Shown here: positions 40,682-52,600 of the stretch, piece after piece
Layout of the letters: each line of letters begins with the position of its first letter
Position numbering within the stretch: position 1 is the first letter of the stretch
Source of the DNA: Corallochytrium limacisporum
Taxonomy: Eukaryota; Opisthokonta
Assembly: GCA_002811645.1 (NCBI GenBank)
Contig: PDIP01000105.1
Span: 68,716 to 123,157, forward strand
Reading direction: 5' to 3'
Length of the DNA: 54,442 bases
The notes under the pieces: model-generated
Seen by the model: the letters and a program-made list of their open reading frames with translations, nothing else
Database searches by the model: none
What the model was told of the DNA's origin: nothing
Translations under genes and position numbers: made by a program

Positions 40682-43606
40682 ATGTCAGAGTCTCCGACAG
40701 GACGCCTTCGTGTACGTTTGCATGGCCCAGTAAGTGGGTTTCAATCCCTGAGCCCTCCAAAGAATAAGAGCCGTGCTTCTAGTGGAGGTCGACAAACTGG
40801 ACACTTTGGTACAGGACAGAAGAAACAAGCACCAGATCTGGAGGAAGAACTGACCGTGGAGTCCCATAGTAATGCCTTGAGGGATCTTAGTGGTCAAATA
40901 ATTGACGGCCGCAACAAACAGTGGCCGGGATCAGGCCTCAGTAATATGCAGGAAGCAAAGCATGCAGCTCATGGACGTCGCAGACTTGAGAAAGCAGTGT
41001 CCCAAGACTCTCAAGCTCGGGACGCGGGCAACGGCGATGGAGGTCGCAGAGAAGGTCATTTGTCAACGGCTAAGACGCGCAGCCGCATCGCGCAAAATCT
41101 AGAAGAGGAAATTGAGCGGATTGAACGCATTCACAGCCACTTCTGCACCACTGATTTTCCGGACCAACAGCGCAAATGCTTGGGCACCACGGAGGAGAAT
41201 GCTTTACGCCAGCTTGAACACCAAAGCCGCCTCCTGAGCATTATGATGGAGAATAGTCGTGATACAGCGGCGAAGATTGCACTCGGACAAGCGCCGCCAG
41301 CACCACTACGGGTCATGCAGGGAGGAGCGAGGCCATCGTCACGGTTACCAGTGCATGGTCCGCGCCATTCTGGACGATCTCCGAGCCCAGATCGTGAGGA
41401 AATTTCTCGTATTCTGCACAACGCCGAAGATGCCATGGTTCAGGTTTCATTAATCGAGAAGGCGGCAAAGAGCAACTTGGAGGAGCTGAAGCAGGCCATC
41501 CGTGAAGACCAGGACGAGGCGAAGCGTGGTGTGGATTACAGCCCTCTTGACGCCTACCTCAACCAGGTCGCACTCGACAGGGCACGGATTTTCCCTGAGC
41601 GTCAGCGGTATCCCTCTCCGCAAGGCAACGAGAACATCCCTCCGTCCGTTCCACGGCCACAGGCCCGATACGCAGAACCAGATATTGATACCCGCAGCAT
41701 CAGGGTCTTGCTTGACAACATTCGCCGCTACCGGGAGGACTTTGAACGAAACCTTACTGAGCTGGATCAGTCGCGTTTCGGAATGGTTTACCGAACAGAC
41801 TATAGCTCTGAGAAATTTGAAGTGGATGGCAAAGGTAACCAAGTTACAAAGAGCAAAGTTCGTGCCGGCATCAAGGACCCTGGAAGGAAGCGCGGCAAGG
41901 ATCGAAGTGTAGCTGCATCGACCTCTGTTGCAGGCGGCAGAGTGGTGAGACCTAAGAGCGGCAGAGGAAGGGACCTTGGTGCCAACCCGCCGGGCAAGAC
42001 TCTGGAGACCGGTGAAGGGCTCAGCAATGAATATCTCAGACACATCTACGGAACAAGGTCTGTGTTGGGTCACCCGAGTCGCATCACTAAGAAACCGGCC
42101 AGTCTTCGCTTCCCGTCGAAGCCAATCCCAGCGCCGGATATTTTTGAGCGTCCCTTGAACAAGCGGTCGGCCGCGGTGATCCTACGCGGTGCTTCTAGAG
42201 CACCGCCCCAGAGCATCCAACCGCCGACATATATCGAGCGTATCCACAGTCCGACAGAGCAGGGGCTGGAGTATCCACAGCGCGAGATCGTCCACCGCAT
42301 CGAAAAGCAACGTGCAGTCGTCGAAGAGCGCCGCCCGACACACTTCGCAGAAGAGGCAGGGCCATCTATTGATATCGCCGGGTACCCCCGCCCTGAACGG
42401 TCGCCTGTCAAACCTGCGGTCGCGACGTACCACCGCTTCGAGCAAGACGTCGAGCCTACACCGCCACCTCCAGAATTGCCATTGTACGCGCAAGGCACAC
42501 AGACCTTACCTGAGCAGTGGGAAAAGGAGACCTTCGCCCGCCCACAGTCCGCTGATCGGCCGGTGTCCCCGGTCCCGACGCCCGCAATGACCCCAGAACC
42601 CGCGGAAGTAAGGATCAAGGACGAACCATTCTCCCCAGTTCGCACCCCCGCGCCAACCCCTCCGCGCATGCGCGTGCTCAAGTCTGAGCTCGACCGTCCT
42701 TTGGATGAGCTTTTGAATATTACGCAGCCACCACCGCAGCCCGAGGACCAAGGCTTACCGGGACCCGTGCTTCCAGTCGCCACAGGCACCGATCGCGGCA
42801 TTCAATTAACACCCCCCTTACCGTCGCCCCAGCATCCACGACAGCGCCAGCGCTATGTTCCCTCACCCCTTTCGGAAAGCTCATCGTTATCGTCGTTCGC
42901 AAAGCCAGAGGGCCACATGTCCGAGGGTGAGTATGCGTCGACGATGGGTTCAGTGGGGGAGGGTGTCTTTGCGCAGACTGCTGGTGGTGGATCAGAACGG
43001 GTCTATCCGAGGGCAGGGTTTCTGGATCCCGATCAGCTGCTGGGCGACATCGCTTACTCTGAATTGGTTGGCGATGTGGACATGGGCCACCAACTGGCTC
43101 GGGCTATTCTCGAGGAAAGTATTGTTGAGGCCGGTGCAGCATTCCGTCCCGACGGCCTGGACGGTAGCGAGGGCGAAGTGGTCAACGCTGCGGACCGGAA
43201 ACCCAACTTCGGCGGAGAAGAGGCCGGTGAGGCCAATGCCCCGAATCTTGGAAATGAAGAGGTTCGGCGCCAGCCTCATGTGCTCGAGCAGCGCTACCCG
43301 CGACAACCGGTTTCTTCCACAGAGAGTGAGGGCCAGCGCAACCGCCGGGCGCCGGAGGACAGTGACGAAAGCTCAGGATTGGCTGGTCGGCACCCGGCGC
43401 CGTACACTGAAGCGGAGAGCGAGGGCGAGGTAGCCATTACCGGGGCAGCCCCCCATGAACTTGCCCACGGCGGAAGCCCGCGTACGCGCCCAGGTGACGG
43501 CGGGGTCAGAGGTCAGGGTGGCGCCGTCCAACAAGACACGTCACGAGGAGAGGGGACCTTTCTCCCTGAAAAGATTATCGAGAGACCAAGCATTCAATGT
43601 CAGTAG
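40682..43606 (+). CDS. Probable TALPID3-like (KIAA0586) centriolar/ciliary protein
   Basis: This is a 974-residue, largely disordered protein with short coiled coils (about 130-200, 235-275 and 335-365). The most telling segment is at 451-477: YLRHIYGTRSVLGHPSRIT followed by KKPASLRF. It has the pattern I know from the conserved middle of vertebrate TALPID3 (Y-G near the start, GH-x, KK-P and LRF, then proline-rich sequence). Other family-like traits are GTQT (605-608) and GIQLTPPLPSP (706-716) in the proline-rich part, and acidic SEGE and SVGEGVF boxes at 747-763. The tail is long and acidic. TALPID3 sits at the distal centriole and is needed for basal-body docking and ciliogenesis. Recognition rests on short motifs, so confidence is moderate. 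It is one exon and ends 67 bases from the opposing OSBP stop. Confidence 0.6.
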   Translation: MSESPTGRLRVRLHGPVSGFQSLSPPKNKSRASSGGRQTGHFGTGQKKQAPDLEEELTVESHSNALRDLSGQIIDGRNKQWPGSGLSNMQEAKHAAHGRRRLEKAVSQDSQARDAGNGDGGRREGHLSTAKTRSRIAQNLEEEIERIERIHSHFCTTDFPDQQRKCLGTTEENALRQLEHQSRLLSIMMENSRDTAAKIALGQAPPAPLRVMQGGARPSSRLPVHGPRHSGRSPSPDREEISRILHNAEDAMVQVSLIEKAAKSNLEELKQAIREDQDEAKRGVDYSPLDAYLNQVALDRARIFPERQRYPSPQGNENIPPSVPRPQARYAEPDIDTRSIRVLLDNIRRYREDFERNLTELDQSRFGMVYRTDYSSEKFEVDGKGNQVTKSKVRAGIKDPGRKRGKDRSVAASTSVAGGRVVRPKSGRGRDLGANPPGKTLETGEGLSNEYLRHIYGTRSVLGHPSRITKKPASLRFPSKPIPAPDIFERPLNKRSAAVILRGASRAPPQSIQPPTYIERIHSPTEQGLEYPQREIVHRIEKQRAVVEERRPTHFAEEAGPSIDIAGYPRPERSPVKPAVATYHRFEQDVEPTPPPPELPLYAQGTQTLPEQWEKETFARPQSADRPVSPVPTPAMTPEPAEVRIKDEPFSPVRTPAPTPPRMRVLKSELDRPLDELLNITQPPPQPEDQGLPGPVLPVATGTDRGIQLTPPLPSPQHPRQRQRYVPSPLSESSSLSSFAKPEGHMSEGEYASTMGSVGEGVFAQTAGGGSERVYPRAGFLDPDQLLGDIAYSELVGDVDMGHQLARAILEESIVEAGAAFRPDGLDGSEGEVVNAADRKPNFGGEEAGEANAPNLGNEEVRRQPHVLEQRYPRQPVSSTESEGQRNRRAPEDSDESSGLAGRHPAPYTEAESEGEVAITGAAPHELAHGGSPRTRPGDGGVRGQGGAVQQDTSRGEGTFLPEKIIERPSIQCQ

Positions 43607-43673
43607 ATAAACAGCATCTTGCAATGCAAAATGTTAGCATCTGTGTAGATGTTGTGTATTGCTTTCTTCATTC

Positions 43674-46064
43674 TTAAAAAATGTCCGGCACGCCTTTCCA
43701 GTTGCCATCCGCCTTCATTTCCCAGTACCCACCTTTGTAGACCCATTCGTTGTCCCTTACTTTCTCGAACCAAGTGTTCTGCCACTTAGCTCCTGTCTCC
43801 TCACGTTTTCTTCGGGAGGCGCGTTGCTTCTCTTCGAGGCGGTGTTTCTCCTGGTCTGCACGGTCGAGCTCCCCTTCCTCCATGAGGCGCTGGTCCGGTC
43901 GCAGCCGAGAGTCGGTTGGAGCAACGCCAGCTTCGAGTTCGTTGAGTGTACAGGCATGGTATGTGAACCCATAGATCTTCTCATAGTTGGGCGGAAATGG
44001 GTTCACCTGCCATACGCGTTCACGGCTCCCGTCGAGCGCAATAACATCCATGTACTTATCCCAGTAACCGTCGAGGCGGTAACACACCTTGCCTGAGCTG
44101 TCCAGCACCTCGCCCTCTACCCTGCGCACCATTTCAGTGGAGGCAAAGAATGAATATGCGTGGAACTTCATGCGACAAAGACAACCGTTCCTGCGCTCAG
44201 TGATTTCCATGGTGCCCGTATTATCGACCCAGAGCTTACCAACAATAATGTTGTGCACAAAGGTGTCCACTTTGCGCCACTGGTACTCCTCGTCAAACTC
44301 CTGGAACTTCAGATAGGTTGTGTTTAAAGGGATAATCTGCAGATACTTGCCACGGAACTTGGAGCTCATGGCGAAGCATTGGTTCAGTGTCCAATGCTTG
44401 GCCTCAGCGTGCATGGCACTAATCGGAGGATGATGACTCACCTGCTCACTTACGTACCACCATCCCTTGTCAGCACGACGATCGGCCTCGTACGTCTCGC
44501 CCAGCAGAGGGTTAAATGGCTTACCAACGCGGGTTGCGGTACTGTTGTATGGGCTCACCGTGAAGCAGGCAACAAGGGCCATGCGCAAAGCTGTATCCTG
44601 CTCCTCCGCAGCACGGTGCAGAATCTCGGCATACTCAAGATCTTCTGACAGACGCTGCAGGAAGGACGTTGGTTCGTTGAAAAATACTGGCATGGGTATC
44701 TTGCTTAGGTCTTTGCCGATGCAGTTCTTCATGACACCCCACAGGCTCACACTACTTGCCACCTTGAGCTTCACTGTTCTTCTGCGCTCTCCTTTGAAAG
44801 GCTCCACGGGAAGTGGCGGATAGTCACCTTCCGATGTTCTCTTTCGCATAGATGCAGTGGAAAGCTGACGTCTGTGACCTTTCTCAGCATGATGATCGTC
44901 TGTGGCATCCTCGAACTCGTCCTCTTCTTCTTCCAACTCTGGCTTTTCGGAAGTAGGCATCACTACGTGTACCATTTCCTCTTCGGCTTGTTCCATAGCA
45001 TCATAAAATTCCGCGGTGTCCTGGTCAAAATCACCCGCGATCGAGGCCAAGGACTTTGCTTTTTCCTTCTGAATAGTGCTTGCTGCACGCACCTCAAGGG
45101 CAGTATGCTGGCGAGCGAGGTCCCGGAGGGCCTTTTCCAGCGATCGTTTCTTTCTTTCATGGGCCCTCTGAATCCTAAGAAAATCACGATGCTGTGACTT
45201 CATATCGGACATGAAGTCATCACAGCTAGTTTGCAGCTTTCCGATATGTTTGTCCACTAGCGTCAAGTACTTACACAGGCCCGCTACTTCAGGATCATCA
45301 CCAAACTTGTCGTGTAACGCTTTCACACGATTCCCATGTCCCGTAAAGTACTGCTGAGATTCGTTTAGAGCGTCCCGGAAAGCGCCAAGGCTTTCACTGA
45401 AGGCACGCTCATTGATTTCCAAAATTTCATCATCACCGTAGTCGTCATCCGTATCGAGCCCCTGATCGTCACTCATGGTGTCATCCTGGGAACGAGGTTG
45501 TGAGAGACCACTGGACAGAGACGCCGGTGGTGCAATCTTTTTCATTACTTCCGCCGCCTGAGGTGTGCTCTGTGACTCTCTCGACCTCTGCTTGGCGAGC
45601 TCAAGTACTGTGATCCATTTTGCCCTTAGTTTTTCGTCCTTTGCCCTGAGATAGAATTCCATAGCACCTGTACTAATTATGAACGAAAAGCGATCGGGGC
45701 CGTGCGAGATTGTTGCGCCACGCAGTAAGATTGCACCTCGATTTGTATGATTCATCTCCTCCTTCGACCGATAGTATGTCAGAACACCATCCTCCAGTAC
45801 GAACCAACGGTCTCTGTAACCAGAAACATAGTTGGTCCACTTCAAGAGCCAGCCCTCGAAGTGTTTGGTTCGTGTCTGTACTTGATTGCTCTGCACCCTA
45901 TCCGCCATTTCATTTGTTTTGGAGCCTCGCTTCCCTGGCGATGTAGAAAATGACATTGCGCCCCAGACGTTTCTCAGTTGCCCGGGAATCGCTGCAGCCA
46001 GATTCCTCCCTTGCCCCTGCGTCTTATCGTCCGGAGAACTCTCAGTCCTAGGTGGCGAACTCAT
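43674..46064 (-). CDS. Oxysterol-binding protein with PH domain, FFAT motif and ORD
   Basis: The 796-residue protein has a PH domain at about 66-160 (HFEGWLLKWTNYVSGYRDRWFV opens it) and a coiled coil around 285-330. A canonical FFAT motif EFYDAME lies at 352-358, with a second weaker FFAT-like EFEDATD at 383-389 in an acidic stretch. The OSBP-related lipid-transfer domain spans about 430 to the end, with FNPLLGETYEA and the family signature SEQVSHHPPISA. The organisation is that of OSBP-type long ORPs. These bridge the ER (through VAP and FFAT) to Golgi or plasma membrane (through PH and PI4P) and exchange sterol for PI4P. Yeast Osh1 and Osh2 additionally have ankyrin repeats, absent here. 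I start at ATG 46064; the frame extends to 46118 only through a TTG. Confidence 0.93.
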   Translation of the reverse strand: MSSPPRTESSPDDKTQGQGRNLAAAIPGQLRNVWGAMSFSTSPGKRGSKTNEMADRVQSNQVQTRTKHFEGWLLKWTNYVSGYRDRWFVLEDGVLTYYRSKEEMNHTNRGAILLRGATISHGPDRFSFIISTGAMEFYLRAKDEKLRAKWITVLELAKQRSRESQSTPQAAEVMKKIAPPASLSSGLSQPRSQDDTMSDDQGLDTDDDYGDDEILEINERAFSESLGAFRDALNESQQYFTGHGNRVKALHDKFGDDPEVAGLCKYLTLVDKHIGKLQTSCDDFMSDMKSQHRDFLRIQRAHERKKRSLEKALRDLARQHTALEVRAASTIQKEKAKSLASIAGDFDQDTAEFYDAMEQAEEEMVHVVMPTSEKPELEEEEDEFEDATDDHHAEKGHRRQLSTASMRKRTSEGDYPPLPVEPFKGERRRTVKLKVASSVSLWGVMKNCIGKDLSKIPMPVFFNEPTSFLQRLSEDLEYAEILHRAAEEQDTALRMALVACFTVSPYNSTATRVGKPFNPLLGETYEADRRADKGWWYVSEQVSHHPPISAMHAEAKHWTLNQCFAMSSKFRGKYLQIIPLNTTYLKFQEFDEEYQWRKVDTFVHNIIVGKLWVDNTGTMEITERRNGCLCRMKFHAYSFFASTEMVRRVEGEVLDSSGKVCYRLDGYWDKYMDVIALDGSRERVWQVNPFPPNYEKIYGFTYHACTLNELEAGVAPTDSRLRPDQRLMEEGELDRADQEKHRLEEKQRASRRKREETGAKWQNTWFEKVRDNEWVYKGGYWEMKADGNWKGVPDIF

Positions 46065-46620
46065 AGGCGCCGAGCTCGTAAGTTTGAACTGACTATCTGT
46101 CCCTTCTATGCACACCAACTAAACAGAATCGATTTGTCTACAGATCTGTAGCGTTCCTAAGTCTGCAAGTGACACACCTGGAACGTCCAAATACCAGCTA
46201 CCAAACTTTTTAGCGAAAACTATTACTAGAGTTTCAATTTTTTTTGGGACGATGGGGTCTAGATACGGGCGGGTCTCACGCCTGCTTTACCGGTGTCGAC
46301 TCCACCCGGCCCTGTGTCACCACCACCCGCTGCCCTTCGACAAAAGTGGAAAACTGGAAAAGGGAAGTTTGCCGGGGGGGGGAGGGAAGACTTCTTCGCT
46401 TTTTCGCATTCTGTTCCCCTCCCTCCCTCAGCCTGTTGTGCCCCCCCCAGGGCGGGGGGGGGAGGTAGCAATCCCCACCCCAGATCCACGGGCGCGAAGC
46501 AGTAAGGAAAAGTGACTGTCCGCAGCGGAGTTTGTTATTTGACAAAGTCGATCAATATTCAACTCATCATCGATATCATAAATACTATGTTTTCAATTGT
46601 ATTGATCGAAACCAGCGTAC
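46065..46620. other. Upstream region of the OSBP gene
   Basis: These 556 bases lie between the OSBP start and the TOR stop (both minus). A G run at about 46374-46382 and paired C/G runs at 46441-46462 lie 310-400 bases upstream of the OSBP start. The paired runs form a potential strong hairpin of complementary C and G tracts. No gene is visible. Confidence 0.55.
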
Positions 46621-49600
46621 CTACCAGAATGGGCACCAGCCGATGTAGCATTGGCAGAGATTCTCGTGGCTTGTAGCCTGGATGATCAGACGTTGGACTT
46701 GCTCAGGAACCTCCAGTGTCTCATGTGGGCCAAAGTCACGCCCGGTCAGTTTGGCCTGCACACGAGTGATGACTTCTATGGCTCTTTCATTCAGGGCTTC
46801 CGGCTTTTCTACATTGTCCATACCATCAATCACCTCTGTCTCTTGCACCTGGCGGTGCTTCGAGGGTTTGTCGACGGCAGGCTTTCGGCTGCTTTCGTCC
46901 ATTTCACTTTCGAGGCCTTCCTTACCGGCGTTGGAGTCACGCGTCCCGGCTTGACGCTTGCCCTTCGAGTCTACAAGACGCCAGTTGATCAACGGATCGT
47001 ATACAAAGGCCTCAAGCACGGCCATCAGACTATCCTTATTGCCGCGCAGAACTCTCATAACCGCCTCCGAAATAATGCGATAATTTCCTTCGATCCCAGA
47101 CACTTCCATGACTGCGGTTAGCATGCGCGTTAAGCGGAAGGGAATCTTTTCAGGGAACTTCTCACGATGCATTGCAACCTCGAAACAGTCACCGAAATCA
47201 ATGTGCAAAATTTTGCCTGTGAATCGGTGCAACATGAGGTTAGATGGGTGGCGATCTCCCAGACCGAGAATATATCCCACAATGCTCATGGTGGCGAGAG
47301 ACCGCGTATAGTTGGTACGCCGTTGCAGCCAGGACTCAGAATCCTGGGCGCGAAGCCAGAGCACCTTCGCAAGGTCAGTTCCCGCCGTGTTGTCAAGGGC
47401 GTACTGGAAGACTTCAATCTTGTTGAGCACAGGCAGATGATCGTAGTCGGGTGCCATCTGCAGCATCAAACGATGCTCAATGTTGAGCAAAATCTTGCGT
47501 GAGTCACGGTAGTCGCGGATCAATGAATGGAGAGTATCGCAATGGGAAACCCATCCAATAAGACCAGAATTTGGCGCAAGAGGCACCACTGCATAGCGCC
47601 GGATACTCAGGTGTCTTTGGAATGTCTCTGGCGACGTGGCCAGCAGAGTATTCACTAAGCCGAACAATTGCATCACCCTCTCGTCCTGGCGCAAGTCTTC
47701 GTGTCCCTTGAGCAGGTACTGGTAACTCTTACCATCAGATCCCACAATGCTCAACTTCCTTGGACGCTGCTTCGACGTAATGACAGATAGAGAAGATGAG
47801 AACGACTTGATGCGCACCAGTGGTTCACCAGACTGATAGGTACCAGGAACAGCCAACTCGAGGTCAGTGGCGGCCAGAAGCTTTGGCGACACAACCTGCA
47901 GCTCAAGACTGGTGAGACTCGGCAGCTGCTTGCTGATCTGGCGGAACACCTGGTAGTACAGATCCCATGCCTGCAGAATATCCTTGGAATTACGTGTGCG
48001 CTTGAACTTCCTGCACCACTCAAAGGCTTCCTTCAAGTCTTTGCCGTAGGCCTGGATGAAGTTGATCTCACGCATGGTCTCGGGGCCTCGTTCCATCATC
48101 TGATGCAATGGTTCTACGATGGCGAACATTCCCTCTACATTCTGGTCCACAAAGTACATTTTTGATGCCTCCTCCAGACCTTCATGCCACAACTCTTGCC
48201 ACAGAATGGCTACTCGGATAAGCTCTTGACTGACTAGCAACGCTTGGTCTACCAAATCCTTGGAATGCTGTCGCATGTTCTCTAAAATTGTGCTGGCTGC
48301 CTCTCGTCGGGGGACAGACTGAGACTTGGAAGCGACAGTTAGAGGGTAAATCAGAGCCTGCGGATGCTCCTTTCCAATATCCACGAGTAATTCACTGATG
48401 AGACGTCTCACATTGCGAGCTTGAGTGTGGATACGAGCAATGAGCTGAGGAATCACCTGCAGCCATGTATCAATGCTGACTGTCCGAATCCCTCGTTCAG
48501 AGCGAATGCCTTCGCGGATGCGATCACTCACCTCTTCATGGTATCCGTACTTGAACCAGAGGGTCAAGAGACGCAGTACGTCCTGGAGACTGTTTCCCTT
48601 TAACAACGAAATGGACGAGAAGAAACCGGACACCGCAGAAGTGATATTGTCCAAATACTCCGAAATGTGGGTGCCCTGCTTTTCCTTCTGGTTCGCTGCC
48701 TCAAAGGACATGACTGCAAATGCATGCCATGCCTTGTACCACATTTGGTCCTTTTCAGTTGCTGCTTCGTAGTACGCCAGGGTTTGGCGAATCGTATCCT
48801 CTGTCATGTCCTCCTCAAGGGCCTGACACCAGTGTCCAAGATTCACATAGCACCTTGCCAGCAGCGCATCGGTCTGCTCTTCAGCAACCCCGGCGCTGAT
48901 AGTGCGGTTGAGGTGTTCCACAAATTTCTGCATGCCTTGGTAGGCGCCTTCTCTGTCTCCTTGCACCCATTTGTGCCGCAAAAACGTGTAGGCTATCTTA
49001 GGATATGCTTGGATGGGTGGTTCACGAGCTTCTGGGAGCACTCCTCCGGGAAGAAGTTGACGGATGATCTTCTCGCTGAGGTCAAGACGGCCGCGCTTTT
49101 GGGCCAAAGCAACAAATTTCAGGAGCATGTCACGATTCTCTACAGGGGTCAAAACCATGGAATGGACACGGATGATGCGCTGCCAGATATCCAGGTCACG
49201 TTGAACACCTTTGAGACGAGATTCCCATGTGTGACGTATGAATTCACGTCGAGTGTGGTCGCTCTTCTTGTAGAGCATGACCTCCTCGAGCTCACTTAGC
49301 ATCTGGGCACGCACCACAGCATCATACGCGCGGTAGTAGGATTCACCGGCTAACGCAGTGAGCTCGACATCGAGGCGGTCACGGGTGCGCTCAATTTCCT
49401 TCTGGGCGCTACTGTTGTCGTTGACGTGCACATGGTAAACAGCCCTATAGAAATAGCCATCGAGGTGAGATTCGCCGATGATTTGGCCATACTCTTGAAC
49501 ACTGCGGAAGTCCTGCAGTGCGAAAGCGGCAGCCGCAGCGTCACATGCCAAGGTGCGCTTCTGATTGTCATCAAACATTATCCAGTGGCTGCGAACCAGG

Positions 49601-52600
49601 TTATGTACCTCCTCAAAGTTGCCCATGGAACCCAAACATCGCACACGACCATACAGGAGTTCAAAGTTGTTGGGATCTGTCTCCTGCTTCTTTTCATACG
49701 CTGCAAGGGCTTCATCCCAGTGTTGCAGCTTCTCGTACCACGTTTCCTGAATAGTGAATCCCAGGTCGTGATGCTTCTGCGCATAAATCAGAATACCAGT
49801 TGCAGCCTCTGGCTGTTGTAGCTGATTATTGATGGAAATTAGGGCTTCGAAAGTATTCTGTGGAGAAATGAAAAACTCCTGCTCCTTATAATGCAAAGCC
49901 TTCGCATATGCATGGCACTTCAGTGCATACTCTCCCAGGGTGCGCACATCTATGGGCAACGTCTTGTCGTCGTGCTCCATAAACTCTGCCAAATTCAAAA
50001 GAGTTTGCAGAATCTCCGGAGGCATGTTCGGAGACATAAGTGCGATTTCCAGAGAACGGACAAGCTCCTCTTGATGTTGCTCGTAAAGTTCAGTCCAACA
50101 GCTCACAAAAGCAGCATTGAAGAGCTCTCGAGCTAGCGGTTGGTGCACCGCAGCCAACGCAGAGCATGAGCGCAGGGACGGTGAAGGAGATTCCCGCAAT
50201 AATTCAACAGAAAATCGTCGCATCCATTCCATCCAGTCTTCCTTGGTTGATCTTTGTGACGCTTCCCATGCACGTTTTAAGTTCTGTTGGTTCACGTGCA
50301 ATTTCTTGATGGTCGTTCCCGTGTCAAATTTGAAACGATCGTCGTCAATTGGATTGGTACTATTCGAGAGGGCTGCATATTCATCGAGCGGCAATCGAAT
50401 CCCTCTCATGATGCGCGAGACAAGCTGCTCGTAACGCGGTCGATGGATACCGTGCACAGCCATAGCTTTGGCCACCAATGGTACGAAGATAATGTAGCGA
50501 TCCTGCATTTGGAGGGCCAAGATGGTTAGGCAGTCAATAACCGGGTAGTGCAAATCCGTAGGTCCAGATTCAAGAACGCGCGCAAAGGTGTGAATGAGTC
50601 TTGAACTGAAGTCAACGAAGTTGAGGCGACGGCTCAGCCGACCAATGGTCAAAACAATCTCTTTTCGAACTGCAACAGGGTGTTCACTTGACTCTACGGA
50701 GTCTACCAGTGGCGTGATGATCAAGTGTAGGTAGTCAGTCAGATTGAGGCCGAAGACTTCCAAACAATGCAAGACCTTCAGCATTGCAGTTCGCCGTTCG
50801 CTCTTGTCATAGGTATACACTCGCATGATCTGCGGCAGCAGCTTTGACATGTGCACTTTAAATTCGGAGTCGAATGCTGAGCTGATAGACTCCAGAAGCG
50901 TGATGATGGTAATTTGACCACCGCCAGGAGTGCCCCAGTACTCTTGAATCAAGTCAAATATGTCGTTCAAGTACTCACGGATATTCTGTTTCACAATGGA
51001 AACAAGGACTCCAAGCTGCTGGAACATGAACTCCCGCAACGACTGCTCACCGGTACGCATGACCTGCAATAGAGCTGGCATAACATGTCTCAAGAATGGC
51101 ACGCACTTCAGACCCAAAGACTTGAAGATGAACATCACTGCCTGAATGACTGAGTTATGATGGGCAGACTTGGACGGGTCCCTGAGAATGCGCATGAGCG
51201 CACGAATAGCGACTGTCGGAAAGTAAGACTCGTCATTAACTGACAGATTCGAGACCAATTCCAAATTATCCAAAGAATTTGCGTCAATGTACCCCTGGTC
51301 TGCCTTGGCGTCACTGTCCTGCAGTTCAGCCAAATTTACCCGATGCTTGTACGGGTCGAGAGCACCCAGAATGCCGAGGACCTTCATTAGCTCCCTCCGG
51401 ATATGCGGAGCCTGCTCCGACTTGAGGAAGTTCAAAATAAGATCCAGCAGATTGGGATAGATTTCATAGGGGACAATAACATAGCCCGTACTTTGGGCCA
51501 ATTGTCCCAACGTTCGGATAGCCACCTCTCTCTTTGTTACACTCGATTGATCCTGCAGGGTTTCGATAATGAGTGCCATCAACGTGTTCATATACTTATC
51601 CATTTGAGATCCACCTACTTGCGCCAGTTCTCCAATGGCAGCAAGGGAATTTACCGCTAAGCCATGAGACGACTCACGCAATTTAGGTACCAGTGCATTT
51701 AGCACAGGATCTACGTATGGCTTGATCAAACCCAAAGCATTTGCAATCAAGTGGCACAAAAGTCTTGCCGATTCCTCCTTTGTCCTCGTTAGCATCGAGA
51801 ATTCAAGTTCGTTCAGCAACTGAAGGAGGTATTTCCGCAACGTGGGAAGGCAGTCGGCCGGGTTGCACGCAGCCAGATGCCCAACCATTGCCACTGCCAG
51901 CTCTCTAATCTCAAAGACTTCGTCGTTCAATGCCAGGAATATATAGCGAACCGTTTCCATCTGAGCAAGGTACTTATCAAAGCGCTTGTACAAAGATTTC
52001 AGTACCTCCAGGCGAATTGTAGGATCTGGATCCGTGATCGCAACGGACAACAGCTTTTCCAAGATATCAGGGACAATCTCTGCAGTTTGCAACACCACTG
52101 GGGCTTCCGTTTTCATATCTCCGTTCATAATGTGTCCATAGCTGTTTGCAATTTGGTCCTCATCCTTGTAGCGCTGAAGTAGTCTTGACAGTGTGATAGC
52201 TGCCTCTTTCCTAATGTGTGGATTCGGGTTGTCCAAAAATGCTACAACATTCTCCCATACTGAGTGCGTGATAAGCTGCCCACGGAATTCAAACACTCCC
52301 AATGTGTTCAAAGCCAATTTCATGACATGGCCTTCTGCTGACTCCTTGAGTGTACCTGAGGCACTTGACATGCTCAAGTTGATCTGTGATGATTTGATAG
52401 CCACTAAGCTTCCTCTATGACCATTCATGCCATTGGCTTTGGTCTTACCCTGGAGTGGTCTGGACAAAACGTCAGAAATAGCCTCAAGAAGCATTTCTTG
52501 CACTTCTTCTGTTGCACTTGGAAGATTTGCTGTGATCCCGGATAGTGATTCTGTCAGTTCTTGGCTCAGCCCAGAGCTAAACATCAGTGGAATAAGGTTG

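Noticed and set aside
46651-49821. Several antisense open frames of 100-210 codons opposite TOR
   Set aside because: They are mirror frames of a highly conserved coding sequence.
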